A stretch of DNA of 64,000 nucleotides from Ignavibacteria bacterium (GTDB lineage Bacteria > Bacteroidota > Ignavibacteria > Kapaibacteriales > UBA4661). Position 1 is the stretch's first letter. Each line of letters opens with the position of its first letter. The position numbers and the translations under genes are program-made. Below are positions 45,934-55,263 of the stretch, in pieces. Location of the stretch: positions 31,179 to 95,178 of the forward strand of contig JACVZY010000006.1 in assembly GCA_014654705.1 (NCBI GenBank), read 5' to 3'. Under the pieces are notes generated by a model, which made no database searches, was not told where the DNA came from, and saw only the letters and a program-made list of their open reading frames with translations.

Positions 45934-46458
45934 ATGCCTCATCATTCAACAAATGAACGCCATAGCCGCTTTGAAGCGCTGATAATGCCGTACATGGCAG
46001 ATGTGCAGCGCTTCGTGCAGGCTATGACGCGCGACGTAGAGCAGACAAAAGATGTCGTCAGCGAGACACTATACCGTGCGTACAAAAACATGGATGCCGT
46101 GCGCGAAGCAAAAGCCGTCAAATCGTGGCTTTTTACCATTGCTCGGCATGAATTTTACACAATGGTTCAGAAGAACCGCCGCACTGAGACATTGGATGAC
46201 AACGCCGAAGCGCTCTATGAGGACAATTCGCCACTGCCAGATGCACAAGTGGACATATATCTGCTGCACAAGGCATTGGATGAGTTGCCGGAGAAACAGC
46301 GCGAGGCACTTTTGCTCTTCGATGTCTTCGGTTTTTCGCTCAATGAGGTTCAGGAAATGCAGAAGGACTCGCTTTCTGCTGTAAAGCAACGACTCCGACG
46401 AGGACGCGAAAAACTGGCACAAACGCTCGGTGCCGATCTCGCTCTCGAATATGAATAA
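45934..46458 (+). CDS. ECF-type RNA polymerase sigma factor
   Basis: A 174-residue sigma factor. Region 2 covers about 12-85 (YMADVQRFVQAM, VVSETLYRAYKNMDA, SWLFTIARHEFY). Region 4 covers about 115-170 (LDELPEKQREALLLFDVFGF, VQEMQKDSLSAVKQRLRRGR). It is paralogous to the sigma at 55264-55881: both share the pattern SLxExQEMQxDSLSAVKxR in region 4. The next gene, 66 bases away, encodes a membrane protein that is its likely partner. Target promoters are not identified. Confidence 0.9.
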   Translation: MPHHSTNERHSRFEALIMPYMADVQRFVQAMTRDVEQTKDVVSETLYRAYKNMDAVREAKAVKSWLFTIARHEFYTMVQKNRRTETLDDNAEALYEDNSPLPDAQVDIYLLHKALDELPEKQREALLLFDVFGFSLNEVQEMQKDSLSAVKQRLRRGREKLAQTLGADLALEYE

Positions 46459-46524
46459 TGCTGCTGGTAGGCGTTATCTCATCTTGTTCTCTACTCTTTC
46501 TCACGACAATTTACTTTTGCTGTT

Positions 46525-49500
46525 ATGCCAAATCTGAATGAATACTATCAATTACTTCAAAAAGAAGAACCTCCCTTGAGCAATAATGCTCTACGAGAGA
46601 TGCTTGCCTCCGCCATGGAACGGGCGGATAAGGAAGCACTTGATGAAGCGCTCGCAGCGCCGCAGGCTACCGCATCTGTCCGTCGCTCACGGCTTCACGG
46701 AACGGGTATAGTCGCAAGCACAGCGGCGATTATCACTCTCAGCTTCTGGGGCTTTACTTACTTTCAATCTCAGCAGTCAAGCGCTCCGCGGGTTCAGCAA
46801 GAAACTGTACAATCTGGAAAAAATGAAGCCGGTACGGTTGGCAACGCGACTACAACCGAAGAAAACACGTCTCGCAGCACTGGCACACAGTATAATGCTC
46901 AACAGACGGATCAATTTCTTCAACCACCGTTTGCTGCTATCTCGCACACTACTCGTCCACAAACGAACAGCGGCGTAATGACAACTGTGGCTGATACGAT
47001 AACGAAGAATAATATAACTCAAACGGAGCCTTCTCCCGCCGATTCGCTTCTGCCGGAAGATTTCCGGAGCTGGGAAATGCCCTCATACCTTGCATGGGCT
47101 GTGGCTCAGCGGCGATACGGCACTGCTCGTACAATAATAGATAGTATGCTGCACAACGGGCAGCATTCAGTGCAGTCAGAGTATAATTTATATTGCTTGC
47201 GAGGACATCTTTCAAAAGCAATGGATTCGGTGGAAGCATCCATAACAGACTACTCGCAAGCTCTCAGCTTCCAAGAATCAAGCGCGTTGTATATGCAGCG
47301 CGGAACGCAGTATTTTACTGCCAGCAAGCGCCAAGAGGCATATGATGATTTTACCAGTGCTATGAGATTGGATCCCAAAAATTATCAAGCTGTGTATATG
47401 CGCGGTGCGGCGGCATACAACCTCAAGCGCTTTGAAGAAGCGTGTGACGATTGGTATTTAGCAGCGCAGATGGGACATCCATTTGCGGATTCGGTGCTGG
47501 AGCAGCGCTGTGCTTCATTCATGCCAAAGTATGTGCGGACGGCACAGGCAGAGCGCTTACAGAAAATTAAGACACTGTCTCTATTACTAGACCGTGTCAA
47601 GCAAGGGATTGATTATTTTCCCACATCATTCATGCACGGCGACCAATTACATTCCTTTGATTCACTTTCATACAAATCATTGTCCCCAAGTTGTAGTATT
47701 TCTGCTATACTGATAGGAAATGCTTCAACATATTGTGCTTTGCACACTATTTATACTTTGGCACTTGAGTTTAATGACGTTCCCTTGGCATTGCTCATCA
47801 AGTCTTTGGGATTAAAACCAAGAAATTCTCCCAACTTATTATCAAAAAATCAAGTCGTCAATAATTTAAGGGCTGATGATGCGTATTCACAATATCAGAT
47901 AATTGAATCCCAGAAGTCTCTGCCCAAATCATCTACTGCACCCTCGCCCAACACTAATGTAGGATTCCAACGAATACCTACGGGCAATGGTATAGCAGAT
48001 AAACTAGGACGGACACAAGAGCAACGATTACTTCAACGAGAAATGCAGATAGCTTTCCAGCAAATTGAGGAGTACTGCCGTGCAACATACCCCGAAATGG
48101 CAGTGCAAGCACCCAGTTCGCTGAAAACAGAAACAACGGTACAGACTCTATCGCCACCGGCACAACAGGATACAGCCCACACGTTGCAGACTTCTATGAG
48201 TACGACAGATTCGAGAACTGACGAAGCCAGTGTTCTCGCTCCGATTGTACCAGACACCAAGAAGACTCTTCAAAGTACCAATAACAGCATCAGTTATTCA
48301 GCGCCCCAAACTACGCTGAAGAGCACAATCACAGTTGCTAAACCCACAGAAAAACCCCATTGGCAGTATGGAAAAAGGCTTTATCAACAGCAGTATTCAG
48401 TCCTTGATCAACTTACTCAAATAGCGCTCTCGCAGGTCGGCGTGAAAACGACGTTTTCACAGCTTCTTGCTCCTTGCACACTTTCCGCAGCGCTCGACGG
48501 AAAAAGCAGCAGCGATTGCGTCCTCTCGCTTCTTGAGCAATATGCCTCCCAGATACAAGATAGCACACTGCAGGCTCACGCTATTCTTGCCCAACGTTAC
48601 AGGAACTATCAAATGCCCACTACCCCTAAAGCATCTGAGCCAAGTACACCTCCTGATACATATAAGTCAATTCCTGTTTCGACGCTACCCCGTACATTGG
48701 AATCGGCACGAAATCCGGTTCATGAGGAGATTCTGGTAGTAAGAGTGGTGGAGGAAATGCCAAAATCCACATCGGAGCCAGCCAAACCAAACGATGATGC
48801 TTTCGTGTATTTGTACCCTCAAGTACTTCTAAACATTCAAAAACACACTTGGGAAGTGCTTGACGCGATAGAGGATACCACAGGCTCTCGCCCACATGCA
48901 GAAAGGGAGTCGAATGCAACCAAGGATATTGAGAATATGCCTATCTGGTTTCAAGAATTAGTACAAGCGCGGCGTTATGCATTTGCACGAAACCTCATTG
49001 ACAGTATGCTCACCCAAGAGTCTCGCACGGCAGAACTCTACACCTTGCGCGGCGATATGAACAAAGCAATGGATTCGGTGGAAGCATCCATAGCAGACTA
49101 CTCGCAAGCTCTCAGCTTCCAAGAATCAAGCGCGTTGTATATGCAGCGCGGAACGCAGTATTTTACTGCCAGCAAGCGCCAAGAGGCATATGATGATTTT
49201 ACCAGTGCTATGAGATTGGATCCCAAAAATTATCAAGCTGTGTATATGCGCGGTGCGGCGGCATACAACCTCAAGCGCTTTGAAGAAGCGTGTGACGATT
49301 GGTATTTAGCAGCGCAGATGGGACATCCATTTGCGGATTCGGTGCTGGAGCAGCGCTGTGCTTCATTCATGCCAAAGTATGTGCGGACGGCAATAGTTGA
49401 GAAAAAACAGCAGGTAAAGACAATGTTACTGTTATTGGAACAGATAAACAGTCGCAGCACGTCATGGAATACACAAAAACTGGATTCACTACCATACAAA

Positions 49501-49953
49501 TCTTTGGAAGTGAACTGCACGATGGAAAATGCCCTGGACGGCAGCATCTCATCAGCGTGCATACTACATTTGCTCTACACTCTGACGTTGAATCTCCATG
49601 ACGATATAGCATCTGATTTTGTAAAAAGATTAGCAGAACGTGGACAAAAATTTGCACTATCCTCTCCTGCTACATCTGTATCCCCTAATCTTGACCAGAC
49701 AATGCGGTCTATAGATTTCAATAAGCAAATTGTTGATAAGGTATCAAATATCAATAGTACGCCAAATCGCTATGAAGAAGTGCAATCATTACAGAATTTG
49801 CAGAGACTTCAATCGCAAGCAATGGATCGTAGGGCTGCAAATACTTTTCGCAATGCCACCGCACAATCCTCTCACAGCCATGTAGCCGGAATTATTGAGC
49901 AAATGAAGAAATATTTACTCATACAATACGCGGAGTTCCTTGATTCCAAATAA
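46525..49953 (+). CDS. Membrane protein with duplicated TPR blocks, probable sigma-factor partner
   Basis: A 1142-residue protein. About 65 N-terminal residues are charged and would stay in the cytosol (ALREMLASAMERADKEAL). One membrane segment follows (IVASTAAIITLSFWGFTYF, about 64-84). The rest, outside the membrane, is Ser/Thr/Gln-rich with two TPR blocks at about 231-340 and 847-956 (ADYSQALSFQESSALYMQRG, AYDDFTSAMRLDPKNYQAVY). The two blocks are almost identical in DNA. A related cysteine-bearing segment (SLSPSCSISAIL, LAPCTLSAALDG, EVNCTMENALDG) occurs three times. N-terminus-in, single TM and position behind an ECF sigma gene suggest an anti-sigma factor; no zinc-finger anti-sigma domain is visible. 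Confidence 0.6.
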   Translation: MPNLNEYYQLLQKEEPPLSNNALREMLASAMERADKEALDEALAAPQATASVRRSRLHGTGIVASTAAIITLSFWGFTYFQSQQSSAPRVQQETVQSGKNEAGTVGNATTTEENTSRSTGTQYNAQQTDQFLQPPFAAISHTTRPQTNSGVMTTVADTITKNNITQTEPSPADSLLPEDFRSWEMPSYLAWAVAQRRYGTARTIIDSMLHNGQHSVQSEYNLYCLRGHLSKAMDSVEASITDYSQALSFQESSALYMQRGTQYFTASKRQEAYDDFTSAMRLDPKNYQAVYMRGAAAYNLKRFEEACDDWYLAAQMGHPFADSVLEQRCASFMPKYVRTAQAERLQKIKTLSLLLDRVKQGIDYFPTSFMHGDQLHSFDSLSYKSLSPSCSISAILIGNASTYCALHTIYTLALEFNDVPLALLIKSLGLKPRNSPNLLSKNQVVNNLRADDAYSQYQIIESQKSLPKSSTAPSPNTNVGFQRIPTGNGIADKLGRTQEQRLLQREMQIAFQQIEEYCRATYPEMAVQAPSSLKTETTVQTLSPPAQQDTAHTLQTSMSTTDSRTDEASVLAPIVPDTKKTLQSTNNSISYSAPQTTLKSTITVAKPTEKPHWQYGKRLYQQQYSVLDQLTQIALSQVGVKTTFSQLLAPCTLSAALDGKSSSDCVLSLLEQYASQIQDSTLQAHAILAQRYRNYQMPTTPKASEPSTPPDTYKSIPVSTLPRTLESARNPVHEEILVVRVVEEMPKSTSEPAKPNDDAFVYLYPQVLLNIQKHTWEVLDAIEDTTGSRPHAERESNATKDIENMPIWFQELVQARRYAFARNLIDSMLTQESRTAELYTLRGDMNKAMDSVEASIADYSQALSFQESSALYMQRGTQYFTASKRQEAYDDFTSAMRLDPKNYQAVYMRGAAAYNLKRFEEACDDWYLAAQMGHPFADSVLEQRCASFMPKYVRTAIVEKKQQVKTMLLLLEQINSRSTSWNTQKLDSLPYKSLEVNCTMENALDGSISSACILHLLYTLTLNLHDDIASDFVKRLAERGQKFALSSPATSVSPNLDQTMRSIDFNKQIVDKVSNINSTPNRYEEVQSLQNLQRLQSQAMDRRAANTFRNATAQSSHSHVAGIIEQMKKYLLIQYAEFLDSK
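47215..47544 (+). repeat. 330-bp internal direct repeat, copy 1
   Basis: This segment is repeated at 49063-49392 with an offset of 1848 bases. By eye I find one difference in 330 positions: A at 47245 against G at 49093. It encodes a TPR block. Sequence immediately outside the block has diverged far more, although the proteins are still related there. Confidence 0.95.
49063..49392 (+). repeat. 330-bp internal direct repeat, copy 2
   Basis: Second copy of the 47215-47544 block within the same gene, same orientation and reading frame. Recombination between copies would delete 1848 bases (616 codons) and leave the frame intact, giving a protein with a single TPR block. Confidence 0.95.
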
Positions 49954-50116
49954 CGTATCAAGATTCTGAAAGAATCTGCATTCTTGCGTGTCATTAAATG
50001 TGTATCTGAAGTGCATGCTGTACCTGAGAGCGTGTGAACTTCAGTGTTCCAGAGAGGCTTGTGTCCGTTTACTTTTTGATTCCCCTTTTTTACTTCATTT
50101 TTCGGAGACCTCTTGT

Positions 50117-51595
50117 ATGCAAACAAATATCGTGGCTTTACGTGTCCGTCATCTCGCCTTGTGGTGGACTGCTGTGTGCCTTATTGTGCTTGTCGGTTGC
50201 AACACAACCATCCAGCAGCCCTCTCTTTCCGCCGTTTCTACGGCGGACAACATTGACATTCGTGCCTTGAAGCAAGCGGTTGTGCCGTTCCGTACCGCAG
50301 AAGCAGGTGGTGATTACAGCGACCTTGCGCCGCTCAAGCAAATCGTCGGAAACGCCCGTATCGTCTCACTCGGCGAGGGTACGCACGGTACGCGGGAGTT
50401 TTTCCAGATGAAACACCGCGTGTTGGAATATCTGGTAAAAGAAATGGGCTTCACCATGTTCGCCATAGAAGCAACATGGGCAGAAACAAACCGCGTGAAC
50501 GATTACGTGATGAACGGCACCGGCGACCCCGCAGTGCTGCTCTCCAATCTCTATTTCTGGACGTGGAACACGCAGGAAGTGCTGGCAATGATTCAGTGGA
50601 TGCGCGAATATAACCGCACGACGACAGGTCGTAAAATCGGCTTCTACGGCTTCGATATGCAATTTTCTCGTGTGACAATGAACGATGTGGAAGCGTATGT
50701 GCAGCGCGTTGACCCCGCAATGACAGAACGAGTGGCAGCGCTCTATCTTCCGTACCGTGCGTATCAGGATGCTATTTCCAGCAATACAAGAAATTATGCA
50801 GACGCTCCTGCCAACGAGCGCCAACAATGCCGCACCAACGTTCAAGCAGTGTACGACCTTCTGCGTTCTCAAGAAAACAAATATGTCAGTGCTTCTTCCC
50901 AAGCCGACTATGACCGTGCATTGCGAGCGGCACGAATAGTGGTGCAGAACGAAGAAATGCGCTCTTATTCCAGTTCTATAACACAAGTGAATATACGTGA
51001 CCGCTCCATGGCGGAAAATGCTACATGGTTGCTGCAACAAGGTGGACAAGGTGCAAAAATTGTTCTCTGGGCACACAACGGGCACGTCGCCAATTCTACT
51101 CAGTTTGGTGTAGAGTGGATGGGATATCACTTACGCAAACAGTTCGGGAGCGATATGGTGATTATGGGATTTTCTTTTGGAGAAGGAAAATTTAACGCGG
51201 TCGAATCCAATGGTACAGTCTTTACAGGCTTAAAACCCCTCAGCACAAGTTTTGCACCGGACAATAGTTTTGAATATCAATTCCGCCGCTTGCAATTGCC
51301 GCGCTTTTTTGTGGATTTGCGAACATTTGCCGCTACGCCTGATGGACAATGGATGCAAGAGCCAAGACCATTACGTTCGATTGGTGCAGTCTTTGCCCCA
51401 AGCTATGAAAAAAACTATTTTTACTCAACCACCCTCCCCAAAGAATACGATGTAATGATTTATTTCGGCACGACGCAGGCTTCCGTGCTACTGCCTTTCC
51501 GATATACACTTGTTGCACAGACTCCGGTTTCTCCTCGCGGTAACGATATATTTTCAACCCTTGCGCCTCTTTCCAACTATCTTTTTCAACCATAA
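50117..51595 (+). CDS. Erythromycin-esterase-like lipoprotein
   Basis: A 492-residue protein. ATG 50117 has CGGAGA ahead and gives a lipoprotein signal ending CLIVLVGC (C at about 31); the long frame from 49988 is not used. The domain follows the erythromycin esterase family: VSLGEGTHGTREFFQMKHRV with the conserved Glu and His, EMGFTMFAIEATWAE, LYFWTWNTQEVLAMIQWM, IGFYGFDMQ and KIVLWAHNGHVA. Many members of this family are not macrolide esterases, and here a lipid-anchored envelope location makes resistance less likely. It is followed at 18 bases by an outer-membrane barrel gene. Confidence 0.82.
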   Translation: MQTNIVALRVRHLALWWTAVCLIVLVGCNTTIQQPSLSAVSTADNIDIRALKQAVVPFRTAEAGGDYSDLAPLKQIVGNARIVSLGEGTHGTREFFQMKHRVLEYLVKEMGFTMFAIEATWAETNRVNDYVMNGTGDPAVLLSNLYFWTWNTQEVLAMIQWMREYNRTTTGRKIGFYGFDMQFSRVTMNDVEAYVQRVDPAMTERVAALYLPYRAYQDAISSNTRNYADAPANERQQCRTNVQAVYDLLRSQENKYVSASSQADYDRALRAARIVVQNEEMRSYSSSITQVNIRDRSMAENATWLLQQGGQGAKIVLWAHNGHVANSTQFGVEWMGYHLRKQFGSDMVIMGFSFGEGKFNAVESNGTVFTGLKPLSTSFAPDNSFEYQFRRLQLPRFFVDLRTFAATPDGQWMQEPRPLRSIGAVFAPSYEKNYFYSTTLPKEYDVMIYFGTTQASVLLPFRYTLVAQTPVSPRGNDIFSTLAPLSNYLFQP

Positions 51596-51613
51596 CAACA
51601 AGGACGAATCATT

Positions 51614-52252
51614 ATGCGTTTCTTATCATTTGCTCAGATTTCATCGCGCCGTCAAGGGCGCTTCCAGCGCGGGTTTCTTGCCTTTGCCTCACTTTTTATC
51701 CTTTTCTGTTATGCCCGCAATCAGGCAATCAGCCAGCAACTACGTCCATTGGGGTTCACCCTACAAGCTTCGGCGGGAGTGCCGATTGGAGATTTTCGCA
51801 CATTTGCATCCACAGGTCTCGGAGCAAGTTTTGGCGGGCGTTACGCGCTGTCGGAATCCTTCACGCTCACCTTTGACGCTGCCTACACAAATTTCTTAAC
51901 CAAAGAGTCTCCGTCGCCCGTAGCAGCCAATGTGCTTTTTCAAACTCAAACGACGCTCCTTTCCTTTCTGCCCGGCATTCGCTTCACAGCAAGTATGTTC
52001 TATGTCGGTCTGCAAGCCGGATACGTCCTTCGCACTACAACCATTCGACGCTCCGACTTCGGTATAGAGCAGCCACAAGCACAGGAAGCAGGCGCTCATT
52101 GGGCTGTCCAGCCGACACTGGGTGTGCTTGTGCCTCTTGGTGAGAGGTTAAGCCTTGATGCAAACTGCACCTACGCGCCCGTCCAAATGCAAGGAAGTGC
52201 CTTCCCAAGTGGTGCCATCGCATTGAGCATTGGTATGCAATATTCGTTTTGA
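51614..52252 (+). CDS. Small outer-membrane beta-barrel protein
   Basis: A 212-residue protein. A basic N-terminus and hydrophobic stretch (FLAFASLFILFCYARNQAIS) form the leader. Then come about eight short amphipathic strands (FTLQASAGVPIGDF, GASFGGRYALSESFTLTFDA, FYVGLQAGYVL) and the final strand ALSIGMQYSF ending in phenylalanine. Size and pattern fit an eight-stranded OmpW/OmpX-like or PorT-like barrel. The specific family is not recognised. It follows the esterase-like gene, 18 bases apart. Confidence 0.62.
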   Translation: MRFLSFAQISSRRQGRFQRGFLAFASLFILFCYARNQAISQQLRPLGFTLQASAGVPIGDFRTFASTGLGASFGGRYALSESFTLTFDAAYTNFLTKESPSPVAANVLFQTQTTLLSFLPGIRFTASMFYVGLQAGYVLRTTTIRRSDFGIEQPQAQEAGAHWAVQPTLGVLVPLGERLSLDANCTYAPVQMQGSAFPSGAIALSIGMQYSF

Positions 52253-52258
52253 TAAGGT

Positions 52259-52375
52259 AGGACTTTCGCAAATATGCCGAAGTGCTCATGGAAGCTTGCA
52301 TTAATGCCGTTTTTTTTCTGCTGACTGAACTTCCGTTTTATTCCAAAAGAACACTTTTGTGAATGCGAAAGTCCT
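52259..52375. repeat. 117-bp segment bounded by 12-bp perfect inverted repeats
   Basis: AGGACTTTCGCA (52259-52270) and TGCGAAAGTCCT (52364-52375) are exact reverse complements. The interior has no open frame. It begins 7 bases after the stop of the barrel gene. There is no transposase, so it could be a remnant, a MITE-like element or a long transcript-end hairpin. Confidence 0.6.
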
Positions 52376-52401
52376 CATATTTTCTGTTTTCGGCGAAAAA
52401 A

Positions 52402-52481
52402 ATGGTACTCATTGGATTTAGGTGGAAAATTTTGTCATGCCGACGGAAGGTCAGCATTTACCTAAATCCAATGAGAACCAT
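52402..52481. repeat. 80-bp element with 22-bp near-perfect terminal inverted repeats
   Basis: The 22 bases at 52402-52423 (ATGGTACTCATTG, then GATTTAGGT) match the reverse complement of 52460-52481 at 21 of 22 positions, with a 36-base spacer. Short A-runs flank both ends. It lies 26 bases after the preceding inverted-repeat segment, in the gap between the barrel gene and the convergent serpin gene. There is no T tract. Confidence 0.75.
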
Positions 52482-52549
52482 AAAAATCTCAGGAGAGCAA
52501 ACGAGAATCGCACAGAAGACCCAGAGAGGAAGCTAGACTAGAGAGGAAG

Positions 52550-53800
52550 CTAGATTTTTGGCTCGTAGAGCGAACCCGAAAAGAGAATCATATTCGTACT
52601 TTTTTCACGGATAAAAAATGCAAACGGGCGGTCAAGGCGAATAATCGTAGGTTGCGGATTAGCAGAAGTAGCGCGAATACCCACTGCAGTAGCCGCAGCG
52701 GCTTCGGTACCACGTTCATCCACTTGCAAGAATGTTTGGTGAATCACAAAACTGATAGCCGCCGTTACTGGCGGACGATACATTGCCGAGAAGTCTGCAA
52801 AGTTGGAGAAAGCAAGCCCCATGCCGAGCGCATGAAGTTCACGGGGGCGACCACTTGTTTCTTCATAGCGAGTTTCCATGCTAAATTTTGGCATCGCTAT
52901 GAGCGTTGCCGTCGAACTCATGCTTTGCAGCGCTTGATTGAATGCGCTTGGCGTAAGGGACTGAATCACATTTCCCAGGCGCTCGCCGTCATTAGGGAGC
53001 AGAATTGTCATGGTAAATTGTCCGTTGCTGTACGGAATTTCCACAAGCCGTGCTTTGCCGAGCGCTGCCATGCGCACGTCGGTTTCTTTTGTGAGATTCA
53101 TCATTTTGCAGGTAAGCGTGGTGCCGTCTTCGCGCTTAAAGGCTTCATCTTTGGTATTTGCGGGGTCGAACCGAGCTTTCCACATAGCATTAAAATAGAC
53201 CGCATTGACAAGACACATCAAGTCTTCACTTGTAAATTCGCTTTGAATCAGGTTCTTAATGCGGTTGTTGGTTTTTTGTTCCACCCAAGCATTGATATCG
53301 TCCTTCACACGGTCAGTTCCAAAAGCCATACCACGCATCTCCGCGCCAAACGACTGCTTTACGGTGCTAACAAAGGTTGGTTCGACGGTGAATTTTTGAT
53401 TGTACCAAATTCCGTTAGCAATACGAAATTCCACATTCGGGTCAAGACCAAGCAAATAGTCAGTTAGTGTACGCGAACCGTCGTTCACATCCTGCATCGG
53501 AATACCGCTTATTTGCAGGGCGCGAGACATAGAATCCCGTGTGGCGCTGGCAGCACCGTTCGCGGTCATGGTCAATGCCTGCATATAGCTTAGTGGCGAG
53601 ATAAACGTATTTTTGCTACCTTCTTTGCGGCTTGCTTCTTGGAAAAGCCGCAGCGCAAAATTGCCGTTTGCCGCAGCAACACTCTGTTCGGCAGCCGTAA
53701 GCGCACGAACTTGCGTGGGAGTAGGCGTAATTGGCGTGGTACACGACCACAATACACTGGCAAGAACAATGCCGGAGACAAGTATTTTCGGGGTTTTCAT
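52550..53800 (-). CDS. Serpin (serine protease inhibitor), lipoprotein
   Basis: A 416-residue serpin. The signal ends LASVLWSC (C20), so the inhibitor is lipid-anchored in the envelope. The fold is complete: NFALRLFQEASRKEGSKNTF, ISPLSYMQALTMTANGA, NAVYFNAMWKARFD, MTILLPNDGERL and the C-terminal PFAFFIREKSTNMILFSGSL. The reactive loop has an inhibitory-type hinge DERGTEAAAATAVGIRAT, with small residues at P14-P8. Counting from human alpha-1-antitrypsin the scissile bond falls in RATSAN, but the loop seems about three residues longer so P1 is uncertain. Serpins are uncommon in bacteria. It may guard the cell surface against proteases. Confidence 0.92.
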   Translation of the reverse strand: MKTPKILVSGIVLASVLWSCTTPITPTPTQVRALTAAEQSVAAANGNFALRLFQEASRKEGSKNTFISPLSYMQALTMTANGAASATRDSMSRALQISGIPMQDVNDGSRTLTDYLLGLDPNVEFRIANGIWYNQKFTVEPTFVSTVKQSFGAEMRGMAFGTDRVKDDINAWVEQKTNNRIKNLIQSEFTSEDLMCLVNAVYFNAMWKARFDPANTKDEAFKREDGTTLTCKMMNLTKETDVRMAALGKARLVEIPYSNGQFTMTILLPNDGERLGNVIQSLTPSAFNQALQSMSSTATLIAMPKFSMETRYEETSGRPRELHALGMGLAFSNFADFSAMYRPPVTAAISFVIHQTFLQVDERGTEAAAATAVGIRATSANPQPTIIRLDRPFAFFIREKSTNMILFSGSLYEPKI

Positions 53801-53857
53801 CGAAAAAGTCCTTTGAAAAAATGAGAGGGAAGATTATTGCGTTACGAAATTATTGCG

Positions 53858-55195
53858 TTAAAACTTCACCGACAGCCCAAGCGTTACGCCTAAGCGCGGC
53901 GTAAAATTCCATGCGCCTTGTAGCTGACTTGCCACAGCAGCGCCTTCGCCAGCCACCATCAGTGAAAAATGCTCTTTTGCCATGAATCGTGCACCGACGA
54001 GCGTGCGCCCTACCGCGCCCATCTCGCCGCCACCAAGCGTGAGACGCGCAAGCGGCTGCACACCACCCAAGAAATCCCACACATCGGCATTGTACTGATA
54101 CGCAGCACCAAACCACGTGCGATTGCTAGAGCTTTGACGGTACTCGTCTTTTCTTACAGTTGGGGTCGTCCCGCTCGGCAAAAGTGATGTGCTCACACTC
54201 CCGGTATCGGTCGCCGCCGTTGTGAATGTTGAATTAAAGCGCACTGCCGTTAAAAACGGCTCGTTACCGCCTTCTATGCCGACTGTATGATGCTCCGTGA
54301 GCGCGAAGTACACTCCCAGCGCAATGTTTTGAAGCGGTGTTTGAGCTGGTGCGTCGGTCGCAGGGAGAATTGACGAAGGCAGGGGTGAAGCTAAATCCGT
54401 GCGGGCAGCCATGCGGGCTTCCAGCGAAACACGCTGCCACAATGTTGGCTCTTCACTCATCTGCGGCACACGTTCAGTCTGCGCGGCAGAAGCCACGGTA
54501 GAAGAGTTTTGTGCTGAAGAGCTTTCTGGGGTTCGGTATAAAATAGACGGCGTTTTGGCAGAAGGCGTAATAGTACCATTTCCACTCGGTTCTTGTTGGA
54601 GCAGTACCGTGGCAGTGCCGTTTTCATGCGCTTGCGACGATAAGTCCTGTTGCGAGATTGTTTCTGCGGCAATAGCAACATCGCTATTCAATACTGCGGC
54701 GACAGGCTGTGAAGACGTTTGCGCGGGCACCTGCCCTTCAGCAGAGGTTGTATTTGTACGCTTTGTGGCGTGTAGTCTGCGCTCATTCTCGGTTTGGGCA
54801 ACGCTCGAAGGCGTATAATTGCTTGATTGATGTTTTGGCGACGTGCTGAAAGCATATCGCTCGGCAAAATACGCATCCTGAATCAGCGAGGGAAATGCGC
54901 TGAGAACGAACGCCACTGCGCATACTCCGGCAAAACCACGCACTACCGCGCCGTTTGCAATAATTTCATGCACAAGCGTTAGCGGCTGCACGAACCACGT
55001 TCTATCAGGCATTTGCGACCCTCGCAGCTTGCGGAGCGGGAACGCCCACGCATCGGCAAGCCACATCCAGAGCGGCTTACGGCGTTTTTCTACCAGAGCC
55101 TTGAGCTGGCGAGCGGTCTCCTCGAAAGAGACCACAGGCGCTTCATTGCGGGCTGCGTGGACAAGATCGTCTAGTTTTGAAATGCGCTTTTTCAT
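53858..55195 (-). CDS. Membrane protein with cytosolic head and barrel-like tail, probable sigma-factor partner
   Basis: A 445-residue protein. About 80 charged N-terminal residues (RISKLDDLVHAARNE, EETARQLKALVEKRRK) precede one membrane segment (about 82-104, GAVVRGFAGVCAVAFVLSAF). A Ser/Thr/Gln-rich linker (about 115-285) follows. The last 150 residues look like transmembrane beta-strands (LQNIALGVYFALTEHHTVGI, TWFGAAYQYNADVWDFLGGV) and end GVTLGLSVKF, as outer-membrane barrels do. The upstream gene, 68 bases away, encodes an ECF sigma. The layout matches an anti-sigma factor with an unusual outer part. No known domain could be named. Confidence 0.55.
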   Translation of the reverse strand: MKKRISKLDDLVHAARNEAPVVSFEETARQLKALVEKRRKPLWMWLADAWAFPLRKLRGSQMPDRTWFVQPLTLVHEIIANGAVVRGFAGVCAVAFVLSAFPSLIQDAYFAERYAFSTSPKHQSSNYTPSSVAQTENERRLHATKRTNTTSAEGQVPAQTSSQPVAAVLNSDVAIAAETISQQDLSSQAHENGTATVLLQQEPSGNGTITPSAKTPSILYRTPESSSAQNSSTVASAAQTERVPQMSEEPTLWQRVSLEARMAARTDLASPLPSSILPATDAPAQTPLQNIALGVYFALTEHHTVGIEGGNEPFLTAVRFNSTFTTAATDTGSVSTSLLPSGTTPTVRKDEYRQSSSNRTWFGAAYQYNADVWDFLGGVQPLARLTLGGGEMGAVGRTLVGARFMAKEHFSLMVAGEGAAVASQLQGAWNFTPRLGVTLGLSVKF

Positions 55196-55263
55196 AGTAA
55201 AATCGTTAAAATCGTCGTTGGAGTGGAAATCGTGTGTACGTTATACGCCTACGTGCTTGCGGT

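Noticed and set aside
47215..49392. Repeats considered as CRISPR or satellite
   Set aside because: Only two long coding repeats, 1848 bases apart, in frame within one gene; there are no short spaced repeats and no cas genes.
50117..51595. Macrolide resistance gene
   Set aside because: The family is broad and mostly not active on macrolides; a lipoprotein in the envelope next to a barrel gene does not suggest a resistance determinant.
52402..52481. Rho-independent terminator
   Set aside because: The 36-base spacer and lack of a T tract make this unlikely; listed as an inverted-repeat element instead.
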